IMG/VR virus record: IMGVR_UViG_3300049726_000281
Span: 1-27,564 of that record
Strand: one strand, 5' to 3'
Length of the DNA stretch: 27,564 bases
From: a virus
Position numbers and translations under genes: made by a program
Notes under the pieces: generated by a model
What the model was told of the DNA's origin: nothing
Seen by the model: the letters and a program-made list of their open reading frames with translations, nothing else
Database searches by the model: none
Part shown: one piece after another, positions 1-7,548 of the stretch
Numbering within the stretch: position 1 is the stretch's first letter
How the letters are laid out: the number at the start of each line of letters is the position of its first letter

Positions 1-1539
1 TCCGGCCGCGAAGTTGTCCTTGTAGGTCGAGTTGCCGGAGAAGACCTTGCGCCAGTCGCCACCGGTCGTGTTCCCGGATTGGTCGAGAGAGAACCAGTCG
101 CCATAGGCTGCGGGGTCCGCGCCCAAGACCTGGCGGATGCCGTAGGTGGGTTGGTTGGGCCAGCCGTGCTGCGCCTGGCCATCGAGCGTGCTGCCGACGA
201 AGACGGCGCCGGCGCTGCCCATGGCGACCGGATTCCCGTTCAGGTCTTCGTAATGCGCGGCAGTGTAGGAGATGAGCGGTCCTTCGCCAACGATCCCCAG
301 CGCCTCGTAGAAGTCGCTCTCATCGCGGCCCGCCGCGATCTTGCAGTTCACCGGCATTTCGCTGTCGGTGTAGATCTCCGGAACGACCTGGTCGTAAATG
401 GAATCCGAGACCAGCGACACGCTGGTGATGCTCGACCGCCCGAAGCCGAAGACGCCGGTGGAGTTGTCCTTGATGGTGACTCCCTGCGGCTCCGCGATCA
501 TCGCGCCGTAGTACCGCTTCATGCCGTGAGCGAGGCAGCCGTTGGGAGTATCGTATCCCTTGTCGCACTTGGTCGGATCGCCACTCGGGAAATGGACCAG
601 ATCCATCGCGCCAGCGCTCGCGTACGGGCACGCGCCGACGTTGAACGCCTTCCAGCACGAGCGCGATACCTTCCGGGTCGGGTAGGGGAGATTCAGTTCG
701 TAGAGGCCGTCGGCGGCGGTGACCTTGAACTCCGCGCCGGAATCGAACTGCCAGTTGATGATGTCGCCTTTCCAAAGGTCGAGCTTGATCTGCTGCCCGA
801 CGTGGTAGAGCGAGAACTCGAGAGTCGCGCGGAACAGGTCCACGTCGTTCGCCAGGTCCCGCATCACGCGGTCAGCGTTGCCGAAGGTGAAGGTGGCGTC
901 GTCGGCCTCGTTCCCCATGCCCTGCGAGATGCCATCGAAATCCACCAGGCGCGGCAGGTACAACTGCGCACCGATGGTGCAGCGCCGGTCGGAGAGATAG
1001 ATGGCGGGGTAGCCGCTCTGGAGAGGCTGGATCTTGATCAGCGGAATCATCTGCTGCACCTGCGACAGCAGAGCGTCCTGTAGTGCCTGCGGCGGGAACC
1101 GGGTCACCGTCGAGGAGAGCGTGTAGGTGGGGTTCGAAGCCGGGATCTCGACCAGCGTCACGCCCAGGGTGCAGGCGTGGTCCGCGAGCATCTCCCAGGA
1201 CAGAGGTTCGTTGGCGAACCGGCAGGTGTAAGCGGTGGTGCCGTTGCCGCCATCGTTGGGCGCGTTGTAGGTGAACGCGCCGTAGGGACCGTACTTCAAC
1301 TCCCAAAAGTCGCGGAGCGCGCGCCGGTCAGCGTCACGCAGGAAGGCGCGCCGCACGGTGAAGCGTTTCGCGCCCGCGCCCAGCAGGAACCGCTGCTCGA
1401 TCTTGGCGTTGCCGCTCCCAAACTGGTGGATCGCCACGTCCGGATGGTTCGACCGCCCGAAGGGGTAGTCCGCAACTACGGGGAACGTGCCGGAGACGGC
1501 GATCTCCGGGACCGTGATGTTGCCGAGTTGATCGGGCAT
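1..1539 (-). CDS. Tail tip/hub protein, gpM-like domain fused to gpL-like Fe-S domain (partial, C-terminus off window)
   Basis: The frame is open for 513 codons from an ATG at 1539 to the left window edge, so the C-terminus is missing. Residues about 40-132 look like a distal-tail (gpM/DUF2460-like) domain: a basic strand, RALRDFWELKYGPYGAFTY, then a strand ending in LVEIP. The middle part contains four cysteines, C295, C304, C325 and C335 (CWK, GACPY, KCDKGY, NGCLAHG). They are spaced like the C-terminal cysteines of lambda gpL and the DUF2163/BR0599 family, which in lambda bind a 4Fe-4S cluster. The position after the tape measure agrees with lambda H-M-L order. It follows the upstream gene by 3 bases without a clear ribosome site, suggesting translational coupling. 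The role would be the tail-tip hub connecting tube and fibre. The gpL assignment rests on cysteine pattern and synteny, not on a search. Confidence 0.75.
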   Translation of the reverse strand, partial: MPDQLGNITVPEIAVSGTFPVVADYPFGRSNHPDVAIHQFGSGNAKIEQRFLLGAGAKRFTVRRAFLRDADRRALRDFWELKYGPYGAFTYNAPNDGGNGTTAYTCRFANEPLSWEMLADHACTLGVTLVEIPASNPTYTLSSTVTRFPPQALQDALLSQVQQMIPLIKIQPLQSGYPAIYLSDRRCTIGAQLYLPRLVDFDGISQGMGNEADDATFTFGNADRVMRDLANDVDLFRATLEFSLYHVGQQIKLDLWKGDIINWQFDSGAEFKVTAADGLYELNLPYPTRKVSRSCWKAFNVGACPYASAGAMDLVHFPSGDPTKCDKGYDTPNGCLAHGMKRYYGAMIAEPQGVTIKDNSTGVFGFGRSSITSVSLVSDSIYDQVVPEIYTDSEMPVNCKIAAGRDESDFYEALGIVGEGPLISYTAAHYEDLNGNPVAMGSAGAVFVGSTLDGQAQHGWPNQPTYGIRQVLGADPAAYGDWFSLDQSGNTTGGDWRKVFSGNSTYKDNFAAG

Positions 1540-1542
1540 GGC

Positions 1543-1854
1543 TCAAACTGCGGGCGTGATGCTGAGATTGCCGCCCGCCGTATCCTGGATCACTGCAGCT
1601 TTGTCGGTCGGGCTGCAAATGAAGTATTCGGGCACCTTCGCCGGCAGGAACATCGATGTCGCCGTCGCGGTCGGGTTGGGGCCGAAAGCGATGTGGCAAT
1701 CGGTGGTCGATACCACGCGCACCACTACGCACCCGAGCACCGCGCTCTGAACCGACGAGGCGGCGTATGCGAGGGCCTGCGCGGCGCCTGGCTTGACGGC
1801 GGGGAAGGCGCTGCCGGGAACGCCGCAAACGGCGGTGATCTTGCTGGTAACCAT
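1543..1854 (-). CDS. Small putative tail structural protein, unknown
   Basis: A 103-residue protein with an ATG preceded by AAGGAGG at very short spacing. It is rich in Ala, Val, Thr and Ser and reads like a small beta-rich domain (SAVLGCVVVRVV, PEYFICSPTDKAAVIQDTAG). It has no signal peptide or obvious motif and I do not recognise the family. It lies between two genes with distal-tail-like domains and ends 3 bases before the hub gene, so it is almost certainly made with the tail tip. A minor tail or tail-decoration protein is possible. Confidence 0.7.
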   Translation of the reverse strand: MVTSKITAVCGVPGSAFPAVKPGAAQALAYAASSVQSAVLGCVVVRVVSTTDCHIAFGPNPTATATSMFLPAKVPEYFICSPTDKAAVIQDTAGGNLSITPAV

Positions 1855-1875
1855 GATCCTCCTTGGAAGACTGCG

Positions 1876-2277
1876 CTACGCGAGTTCCAGCAGTTCGATC
1901 TGAACGTCGGACCTTCCTGGTCCGGACGACTGCTGCCAGTCACCGTTGAACCGTACTGTGTACCGGCCAACGGTTGCGACGCCCGTTGGATCGTACGAAA
2001 ACTTCGGGTTGGTGTCGTACGGATCGTAGAAGTAGAACGGTTCGGTGGACCCGTTCCGCGCGTCGAAGAAGTTCCGAAGCGCCATCAGCGCGGCGGGCGT
2101 GAGGCGCTTGGCTTGCCGCCACCGCCGCCTGCTATTGGTCGCCAGCACCGACCGTTGCGATTCCCCGTTCTTGTACTCGTTCTCGATCAGCGGGTACGCC
2201 CGCTCGTGGACGAATGACTTGCTCAGCGACAGCGGAAGCACAGTGGTCGGGGCTGCGTTTAGAACTGAGCCGGGCAT
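1876..2277 (-). CDS. Distal tail protein, gpM/DUF2460-like
   Basis: A 133-residue protein from the ATG at 2277, one base after the tape-measure stop codon. A TTG at 2289 would add four residues and overlap the tape measure. The C-terminal two thirds carry basic strands followed by ALRNFFDARNGS, a PFYFYDPYD loop and a strand ending in VQIELLEL. This is the layout of phage distal-tail proteins (lambda gpM, DUF2460) that join the tail tube to the hub. Position directly downstream of the tape measure supports this. The same pattern recurs in the first 130 residues of the gene at 1-1539, so the two look paralogous. Confidence is good for the role and moderate for the family name. Confidence 0.72.
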   Translation of the reverse strand: MPGSVLNAAPTTVLPLSLSKSFVHERAYPLIENEYKNGESQRSVLATNSRRRWRQAKRLTPAALMALRNFFDARNGSTEPFYFYDPYDTNPKFSYDPTGVATVGRYTVRFNGDWQQSSGPGRSDVQIELLELA

Positions 2278-2278
2278 T

Positions 2279-5200
2279 TTAGCTGACAATCGTTCCGGGG
2301 CTCAACTGAAGACTGGTGAGCTCGCGCCGGTTCGCGTTCGATTTCGTCGCGGCCATGGAGGCGCTCTGCACCAGGCGCGGGTTGTTGGTGATGGCCTGAA
2401 CCGCTTGGCCCTGGAGCAGGGCGGTCGTGGCGGGCCCGTCGAGTTGGATTACCAGCCCGCCACCGGACGGAGTGCCGGCGCCGATCTGGTCTAGGCCGGG
2501 CAGGCCTCCCAGCGCCGGAAGCGGGGTGCCGTTGTTGTACTGCGGCGACTGGAACAACGACCCGCCCGTCTCGACCAGCGACAGGGGCGTCACGGTGCCG
2601 GGCATGCCGGTCGTCTTCTGGCCGGTGGTCATGGCGTACAACTGGATCAGGTCGCGGATCTGGGGCGAGCGGATCGCCATGTCGATGTTGCCACCGAACT
2701 CGGATTTGGTCATATCCACGATCTGCTTCAACACGCCCTTGTCCGCGATATCGACCCCGTAGAGCGCCTTGATCTTGTCCTTCGTCTTCTCTGTCGCGCC
2801 CTTCACGAACAACCGCACGATGCCCGCGACCGCTCCGGCGATGCCACCGATGGCCGCACCAAGCGGACCGCCGAACTTGTACCCGATCAACGCGCCGCCC
2901 GCCGTGGTCTCCGCGACACCGAGCTTGCCACCGCGCCGAAGACCGTCCATCGCGAGCAGAGCGCCACCCATGAGCGCGGCGTCCGATTTGCCGAGGGCTT
3001 GCAGCTTGTCGCCAAACGATCCGTACTGGCCGATCCAGCCTCCGGTGGCCATGCGCCCGCCACCCATATCGACCCACTTGTTGTCGCCAAACCCGAAGAA
3101 CGACTTGAGGCCCGGCAACATGCCAGCCAAGCCCGCCTTCGAGAAGATCCCTCCGGCCGCTGGTGCGGCGCCCATCCCAGCACCGCCTCCGGACGAGGAC
3201 GGCACGAACGGCGGCGTCCCGCCCACCGCCGCGCCGGGGAAGAGGGCGTTCCCGCCCGATCCGAAGATTGGAGGCAGGATCGTCCCCAGACCACCGCCGC
3301 CACTGCTGCCGGGAACGAACGGAGGCGTTCCGCCAGCCGCGCCGCCCGCAAACGCCGGGACCGCGCCAATCCCGAGGAGGCCGCCCAACGTGCCGAAGAT
3401 CCCGCCCCCAGCGCCCTTGCCGACGCCGCCCTGCTGCATCTGCACGTTCGCGCCGGGGACGAACAGGTTCATCAGCATCGCCGCCACGCGCGAGGTCACG
3501 ACGTCCTTGATGGCGGTAAGCAGCGCGGTCTTGAGCGAGTTCCCGATGGCCGACCACACCGACTGCGACTTGGTCACGAGAGCGTCGAAGACGCCGCCAG
3601 CCTGCTGCTTGAGCGATTGGAAGATACTCTGGTACTGGTCCGTCACCAGCTTGCGCGTGGACGTCGCGCCCTTTACCTGCGCAACGTCGATCTCCGTGGT
3701 GGTGGCCTTCTGGAGCGCGTCCCTCTCGTGCTGGCCCAGTTCGCGGATCTTGTTGCCGATCTGGTCGAGATAGGGCTCGTAGAAGATGCCCTGCGCCATC
3801 GCCGCCTTCTTCGCCTCGTCCACCTGGCGTTCCGTGCGGGCGTCGATCTCCTCCAGTTCGATCCTGGTCCGCTCTTTCATGGCCTGGATCTCGATGGCGG
3901 TCTTGGCGTTCTCCAGCGCGACCTTGTCCTGAAGCGTACGCGCGTCCACCGACTCCAGTTGGGCCAGTTGCAGATTCTTCCGTTGCTCGACCGCCGAAAT
4001 CGCCGCCGAACGGCCCTGGTCCTCGATCTTGTCCTGCCACTCACCCGTCTGTTGCCAAACGTACAACTGCTGTTGGAAGGGCTTGATGAACCATTCCTCG
4101 AAACGCTTTTGAGACCGGGAAGCAAGCGCCTTCATCATGGCGTCGGTGCGGCGCGCCTCCTCCTCGTTGAACCGCATGTCGAACGCCGCGATCTTCTCCG
4201 CGGTGCCCGTGTGAATCCGTTCCAGCGCGGCCGCGCTCAGCGCCACCTGCTGAACCACCCCGCTCTTTTCATCGACGCGCGTGGCCATGCGCTCGATCTC
4301 GCGCTTTTCCTCCTCGCGGATCTTGGCGACGCCAGCGGTGCGTTCCTGCATTGACAGCAGCACCACGTTGAGCGATTCCTTCGCCGCCTCCGTCTCCGAC
4401 GACGTGGCCTCGATGATTTTCATCGAGTCCTCGATGCGGGCGCGCGCCATGTCGTGCTCCGCGCCCTTGCGGTCCTCGACAGCCCGCATGTAATATTCCT
4501 GGCTGGTCTTCTCGGCCTGCAGCCGTGTTTTCCGATCCGCCAGCATGCGGTCGAGCTCCGCGTCGGTCGGTTCGTGCTTTGGCTTCTCCGGAGCCTTCCT
4601 GGAATCCAGCGTTTTGAGATAGTCGATGATGGTGTCCTTGGTAGTCTTCGGCGGCGTCATGCCACGCTGAATCCACCACTCCGGCGTCTCCCGCAACCGC
4701 TGGTTGATCTTCTTGATGGCCTCTGCTGTGGTGTCGAGATTCTTGTTGCCCTGAGCGTGTTCGAGTAGCTTGTTCCCGGCCCACCAGACCGCCAGGCCGG
4801 CCGCAACCGGAGGGATCAACCGTGCGACGGCGGCGAGCGCGACCTCCGCGCCCACCAATGCGCCGGTCAAGCCGTTACTGATCGCGAAGGCAACGGTCCT
4901 GATCATGGCGATTCCGCCCATCATGGCTTCGAATCCAACTGCCGCCACCTTGAACAGCCTCATCGCCACGGTGACCGTGCCCAGCGCGGCAGCCAGAACG
5001 AGGACGCCCTCGGCAAACTTCACCACCAGAGTCGAGTTGTCCTTCAGGAAGCCGACGAGTTCGCGCAGGTGGCCGACCCACTCCTTCAGGAGCCCCTGGA
5101 ACTGCGATCCGACCGCTTCCCTCAAGCTATCGACATCGCGGCCCAGCGCTTCTGTCTGTTCCTTCAAGCTCCCGGTTTGCGCAGCGGCCGAGCCCTGTAG

Positions 5201-5887
5201 TTTCGTCGCCTCCCGCATGATCGCGGCGCGCCGAACCTCATGAATGTCGTTCTCGCTAAGCGTCTTCCCGTGCAGTTCAGCCAGTTTCTGGGCTCGCTCC
5301 GTCTCTTTGTTGAGATCGACGAAGATCCGCAACTCCCTCAGCCCGCGACCGCGCCCGGACTCAATCGCCGTGATGATCTGCTCCAGCGCCTCGCTCGCCT
5401 TCAACCCGGAAGTGCTGACCGCGGCGGCATCCTTGGCGACCTTCGCGAGACCCTCCGCTTTTTCGAGGCTCAGATCCGCGATGATCATCTTCTGGACAGC
5501 GCCCTCGGATTCGGCCATCGTGAAGCCGATCCTCTTGATGGCCTCGACCACCTTCATCGCGGCCTCTTCGCTATCGCCGTGCCGCTGCGCCAGCGACTTC
5601 GTCACCACCTCCATGCGCTCAGTATTGGCAGCGTACTGCGCCGCCCCGATGGTCCACTCCCTCGCCCAGTCCAACGCCCTCTTGATCGAGTCCGCGAGCA
5701 GGTTGCCAGCAGTAGCGCCCTTGACCATGCTGGCCGTCATGCCGTCGATCCCGGCAGACGCGCCCCGCGCAGCCTTCCCCGCAGCCTGCTCCATGCCGGA
5801 CAGACCGGTGTTGACGCTCTTGATCGAGGCGTTCGCCTTGTTGACGTCCACCTCGACGACGAGTTCAAGCTTATTATCGGCAGCCAT
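2279..5887 (-). CDS. Tail tape measure protein
   Basis: At 1202 residues this is the longest gene in the window and sits where lambda H sits. The N-terminus (MAADNKLELVVEVDVNKANA) is typical of tape measures: short beta strands, then helices. Residues about 280-375 contain several hydrophobic, probably membrane-active segments (LVVKFAEGVLVLAAALGTVTVAM, given here only as an example region). A long charged coiled-coil region follows to about 760. The C-terminal third is Gly/Pro/Ala-rich with a repeated GGTPPFVP block, then more hydrophobic helices. Tape measures fix tail length and pass into the tail lumen. No strong ribosome site precedes the ATG. A plus-strand gene now separates it from the chaperone gene that normally lies immediately upstream. 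Other long frames over this gene are shadows of its GC-rich codons. Confidence 0.93.
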   Translation of the reverse strand: MAADNKLELVVEVDVNKANASIKSVNTGLSGMEQAAGKAARGASAGIDGMTASMVKGATAGNLLADSIKRALDWAREWTIGAAQYAANTERMEVVTKSLAQRHGDSEEAAMKVVEAIKRIGFTMAESEGAVQKMIIADLSLEKAEGLAKVAKDAAAVSTSGLKASEALEQIITAIESGRGRGLRELRIFVDLNKETERAQKLAELHGKTLSENDIHEVRRAAIMREATKLQGSAAAQTGSLKEQTEALGRDVDSLREAVGSQFQGLLKEWVGHLRELVGFLKDNSTLVVKFAEGVLVLAAALGTVTVAMRLFKVAAVGFEAMMGGIAMIRTVAFAISNGLTGALVGAEVALAAVARLIPPVAAGLAVWWAGNKLLEHAQGNKNLDTTAEAIKKINQRLRETPEWWIQRGMTPPKTTKDTIIDYLKTLDSRKAPEKPKHEPTDAELDRMLADRKTRLQAEKTSQEYYMRAVEDRKGAEHDMARARIEDSMKIIEATSSETEAAKESLNVVLLSMQERTAGVAKIREEEKREIERMATRVDEKSGVVQQVALSAAALERIHTGTAEKIAAFDMRFNEEEARRTDAMMKALASRSQKRFEEWFIKPFQQQLYVWQQTGEWQDKIEDQGRSAAISAVEQRKNLQLAQLESVDARTLQDKVALENAKTAIEIQAMKERTRIELEEIDARTERQVDEAKKAAMAQGIFYEPYLDQIGNKIRELGQHERDALQKATTTEIDVAQVKGATSTRKLVTDQYQSIFQSLKQQAGGVFDALVTKSQSVWSAIGNSLKTALLTAIKDVVTSRVAAMLMNLFVPGANVQMQQGGVGKGAGGGIFGTLGGLLGIGAVPAFAGGAAGGTPPFVPGSSGGGGLGTILPPIFGSGGNALFPGAAVGGTPPFVPSSSGGGAGMGAAPAAGGIFSKAGLAGMLPGLKSFFGFGDNKWVDMGGGRMATGGWIGQYGSFGDKLQALGKSDAALMGGALLAMDGLRRGGKLGVAETTAGGALIGYKFGGPLGAAIGGIAGAVAGIVRLFVKGATEKTKDKIKALYGVDIADKGVLKQIVDMTKSEFGGNIDMAIRSPQIRDLIQLYAMTTGQKTTGMPGTVTPLSLVETGGSLFQSPQYNNGTPLPALGGLPGLDQIGAGTPSGGGLVIQLDGPATTALLQGQAVQAITNNPRLVQSASMAATKSNANRRELTSLQLSPGTIVS

Positions 5888-5966
5888 GCTGTTGGCGTTA
5901 GACTATGGTGAAGGCAGCGCGAAACTGCCTTGAAAAGAAGCAGAGCCACGCCAAAGGAGAGGGTCC

Positions 5967-6023
5967 ATGGAACAAAAGGGCTTCGCTGCGAAGTCCCCCT
6001 GCCGCTGGCTCTCGAACGAGTAG
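5967..6023 (+). CDS. 18-residue leader ORF before the zinc-motif gene
   Basis: An ATG at 5967 is preceded by AAAGGAG, the best ribosome site near the plus-strand gene. It opens an 18-codon frame (MEQKGFAAKSPCRWLSNE) that ends in TAG at 6021-6023. One GCT codon later, in the same frame, comes the ATG of the six-CxxC gene, whose own upstream site is weak. It may be a leader that couples translation to the next gene, or the former N-terminus split by a nonsense change. No evidence shows that it is translated. Confidence 0.4.
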   Translation: MEQKGFAAKSPCRWLSNE

Positions 6024-6026
6024 GCT

Positions 6027-6533
6027 ATGGGCTATTGTCCCTACTGCAAACATCAAGTTGCGCCCCGGACGGAAGTCTGCCCTGGTTGTGGCAACACTTG
6101 GTTTCAATTCAAGACTGGAGCCAGAACGAAGACAGTAGTTACCACCAGATGCACAAGCTGCTGGAATCGTGGCTACACGGACCAACACGAGAACAATAGA
6201 TGTCCTGCCTGCAACGGAAAGGCGAAACGGGACGGATTCTGGAGCACCTGGATCTGCGAATCTTGCGTTGGTAGTGGTTGGATCTCCTCGACAAAGCGCG
6301 TAACGTGTAGCCAGTGCCAGGGAAAAGGAACTGTTTCAGTCACCCTTGAATTCGTCCAGTGGGTTGACACCCGCATTTGCGTAGCGACATGGCATCAGAA
6401 GTATCATGGGCATCCTGATCACCGTGGATCTCTGAATCAGCAGGAAATCGATGGCGTGGTCGAGACGCAAATGCCCTTGATAAGTGACATAGATCCAGAA
6501 TGGGCACAGCGCGTGAAAGACGCGGTTTCCTGA
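6027..6533 (+). CDS. Zinc-ribbon / DnaJ-type cysteine-rich protein (phage cargo gene)
   Basis: A 168-residue protein with six CxxC pairs at C4/C7, C18/C21, C42/C45, C59/C62, C77/C80 and C94/C97. The first two pairs form a zinc ribbon (CPYC, CPGC). The last four resemble the DnaJ cysteine-rich domain repeat CxxCxGxG (CTSCWNRGY, CPACNGK, CESCVGSGW, CSQCQGKG). The C-terminal 60 residues have no cysteine and are unrecognised. It runs against all neighbouring genes, between the tail chaperone and the tape measure, and its GC (lines counted by hand at about 53-57%) is lower than the flanking tail genes. It looks like a moron gene. A zinc-dependent protein-binding or chaperone-adaptor role is possible but not shown. 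No J-domain is present. Confidence 0.75.
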   Translation: MGYCPYCKHQVAPRTEVCPGCGNTWFQFKTGARTKTVVTTRCTSCWNRGYTDQHENNRCPACNGKAKRDGFWSTWICESCVGSGWISSTKRVTCSQCQGKGTVSVTLEFVQWVDTRICVATWHQKYHGHPDHRGSLNQQEIDGVVETQMPLISDIDPEWAQRVKDAVS

Positions 6534-6593
6534 ACGCCGATCACGCGAACAGTCATGCGCCTCGATCCCTAGAGGAGCCAAGCAAGATAACCT

Positions 6594-6926
6594 TCATCGT
6601 CTTGCTCCGCTTAACTTTTCTCTCTCAAGAATGTCTCGCTCTTCGGCGACGATCAGCATCGCCTGGAACTCGTCCGCGCGAATTTCGTCTAGGCCGATGT
6701 GAACGCCCAGTTTCAGCGCGCTCATCAAGTCGAGAGCGCGGCGGATGAGCAGTCCCTTCTCCGCGCATTGGGCGGCGTCCAGCCGGTCGAGTGGGCAGTG
6801 GTCGCAGCGCTGGCCGTCCTCTTCCGGTGCATCGGGGCACAGGCCGGGATCGCACAGTTCCTCCCGGCGCAGTGCCCAATGCACTAGGAACCGGAACGAC
6901 GGATCATCCGGCCACTCCCCCGCTAA
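6594..6926 (-). CDS. Tail assembly chaperone extension (T part of G-T), reached by -1 frameshift
   Basis: This frame continues the chaperone gene at 6923-7534 after a slip of -1 at its last sense codon. The zero frame reads ACT TTT TAG; slipping back one base in the run of five T gives TTT TTA GCG and opens 110 more residues (LAGEWPDDPSFRF...). No ATG, GTG or TTG lies near the start of this frame, and its codon use and sequence look coding. The extension contains a cysteine cluster (ELCDPGLC, RCDHC, QC) and a helical C-terminus. In lambda the analogous G-T fusion binds the tape measure and recruits tail tube subunits. The full fusion would be about 313 residues. Confidence 0.72.
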   Translation of the reverse strand, partial: LAGEWPDDPSFRFLVHWALRREELCDPGLCPDAPEEDGQRCDHCPLDRLDAAQCAEKGLLIRRALDLMSALKLGVHIGLDEIRADEFQAMLIVAEERDILEREKLSGARR

Positions 6927-7534
6927 AAAGTTGCGTCGCGGTCCTCCGCGAATGCGGTGTCCATCGCGTCGATGGCAGCCTTCACCGCGACCGCTTGGTG
7001 GATGATGGGCACCTCGCCGGCGTATCCCTCGGTCGAGGTCGCGAGCTTCTTGTAGAGCGCCGCGGCGGACCCGATGTTGATGGTCACCTCCTGCCGGCCA
7101 AACGGCATGTCGAGCAGCCGCGCGAAGCCTCGTCGGTACTCGAACACGTCCTTGGCCGAGGGCATCTTCAGCAGGTGGACGGTCGTCGCGCCCAGGACCC
7201 GGAGAGTGACCTTGAACGCGTCGCCGTCCGGAACTACATCGTCCACTTCCGCCAGGCTCAACTGCTCGACCACCTTCATGGCTTCGAAGGCATCGACCTC
7301 CGGGTCCTCGCCGTCGCGGATCTTGGCCAGGAGTGTGGCGTCCACGTCTTCGCCGTTGGCGACGGTGGTCTCGGAGATGCCGCGTCCCAACTGCTTCACC
7401 TGCACCTTGCGGCGTCGCTGGCGTCCGATCCATTCGTCATCGGACGGAAAACGGACGCGGACGGACTTCACGCCGCCCGGAGTCCGGAGGTTGATTGCGA
7501 TGGGCCTACTCGCGTCGAATACTGGGGTTTCCAT
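6923..7534 (-). CDS. Tail assembly chaperone (G-like)
   Basis: A 203-residue protein from the ATG at 7534, chosen because AAAGG lies 9 bases upstream; an in-frame ATG at 7543 overlaps that site. It sits between the tail tube gene and the tape measure, the position of lambda G. The N-terminus is a beta domain with a basic stretch (WIGRQRRRKVQVKQLGRG), followed by helices. It ends in ACT TTT TAG, where a -1 slip would make the longer G-T form. The product should coat the tape measure during tail assembly and be absent from the virion. The family call is by position and frameshift architecture. Confidence 0.75.
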   Translation of the reverse strand: METPVFDASRPIAINLRTPGGVKSVRVRFPSDDEWIGRQRRRKVQVKQLGRGISETTVANGEDVDATLLAKIRDGEDPEVDAFEAMKVVEQLSLAEVDDVVPDGDAFKVTLRVLGATTVHLLKMPSAKDVFEYRRGFARLLDMPFGRQEVTINIGSAAALYKKLATSTEGYAGEVPIIHQAVAVKAAIDAMDTAFAEDRDATF

Positions 7535-7548
7535 GGGTTTCATCCTTT

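Noticed and set aside
2259-4040. 593-codon second frame on the same strand inside the tape measure
   Set aside because: The peptide is dominated by Arg, Gly and Asp in the way of a shifted high-GC frame; the tape measure frame is clearly the coding one.
2769-4354. Long plus-strand frames across the tape measure (Pro-rich and Arg/Leu-rich)
   Set aside because: They are mirror images of the Gly- and Glu-rich codons of the tape measure.
5905-6199. Other plus-strand frames at the start of the zinc-motif gene
   Set aside because: They lack cysteine motifs and end inside the gene; the frame with six CxxC pairs is the coding one.
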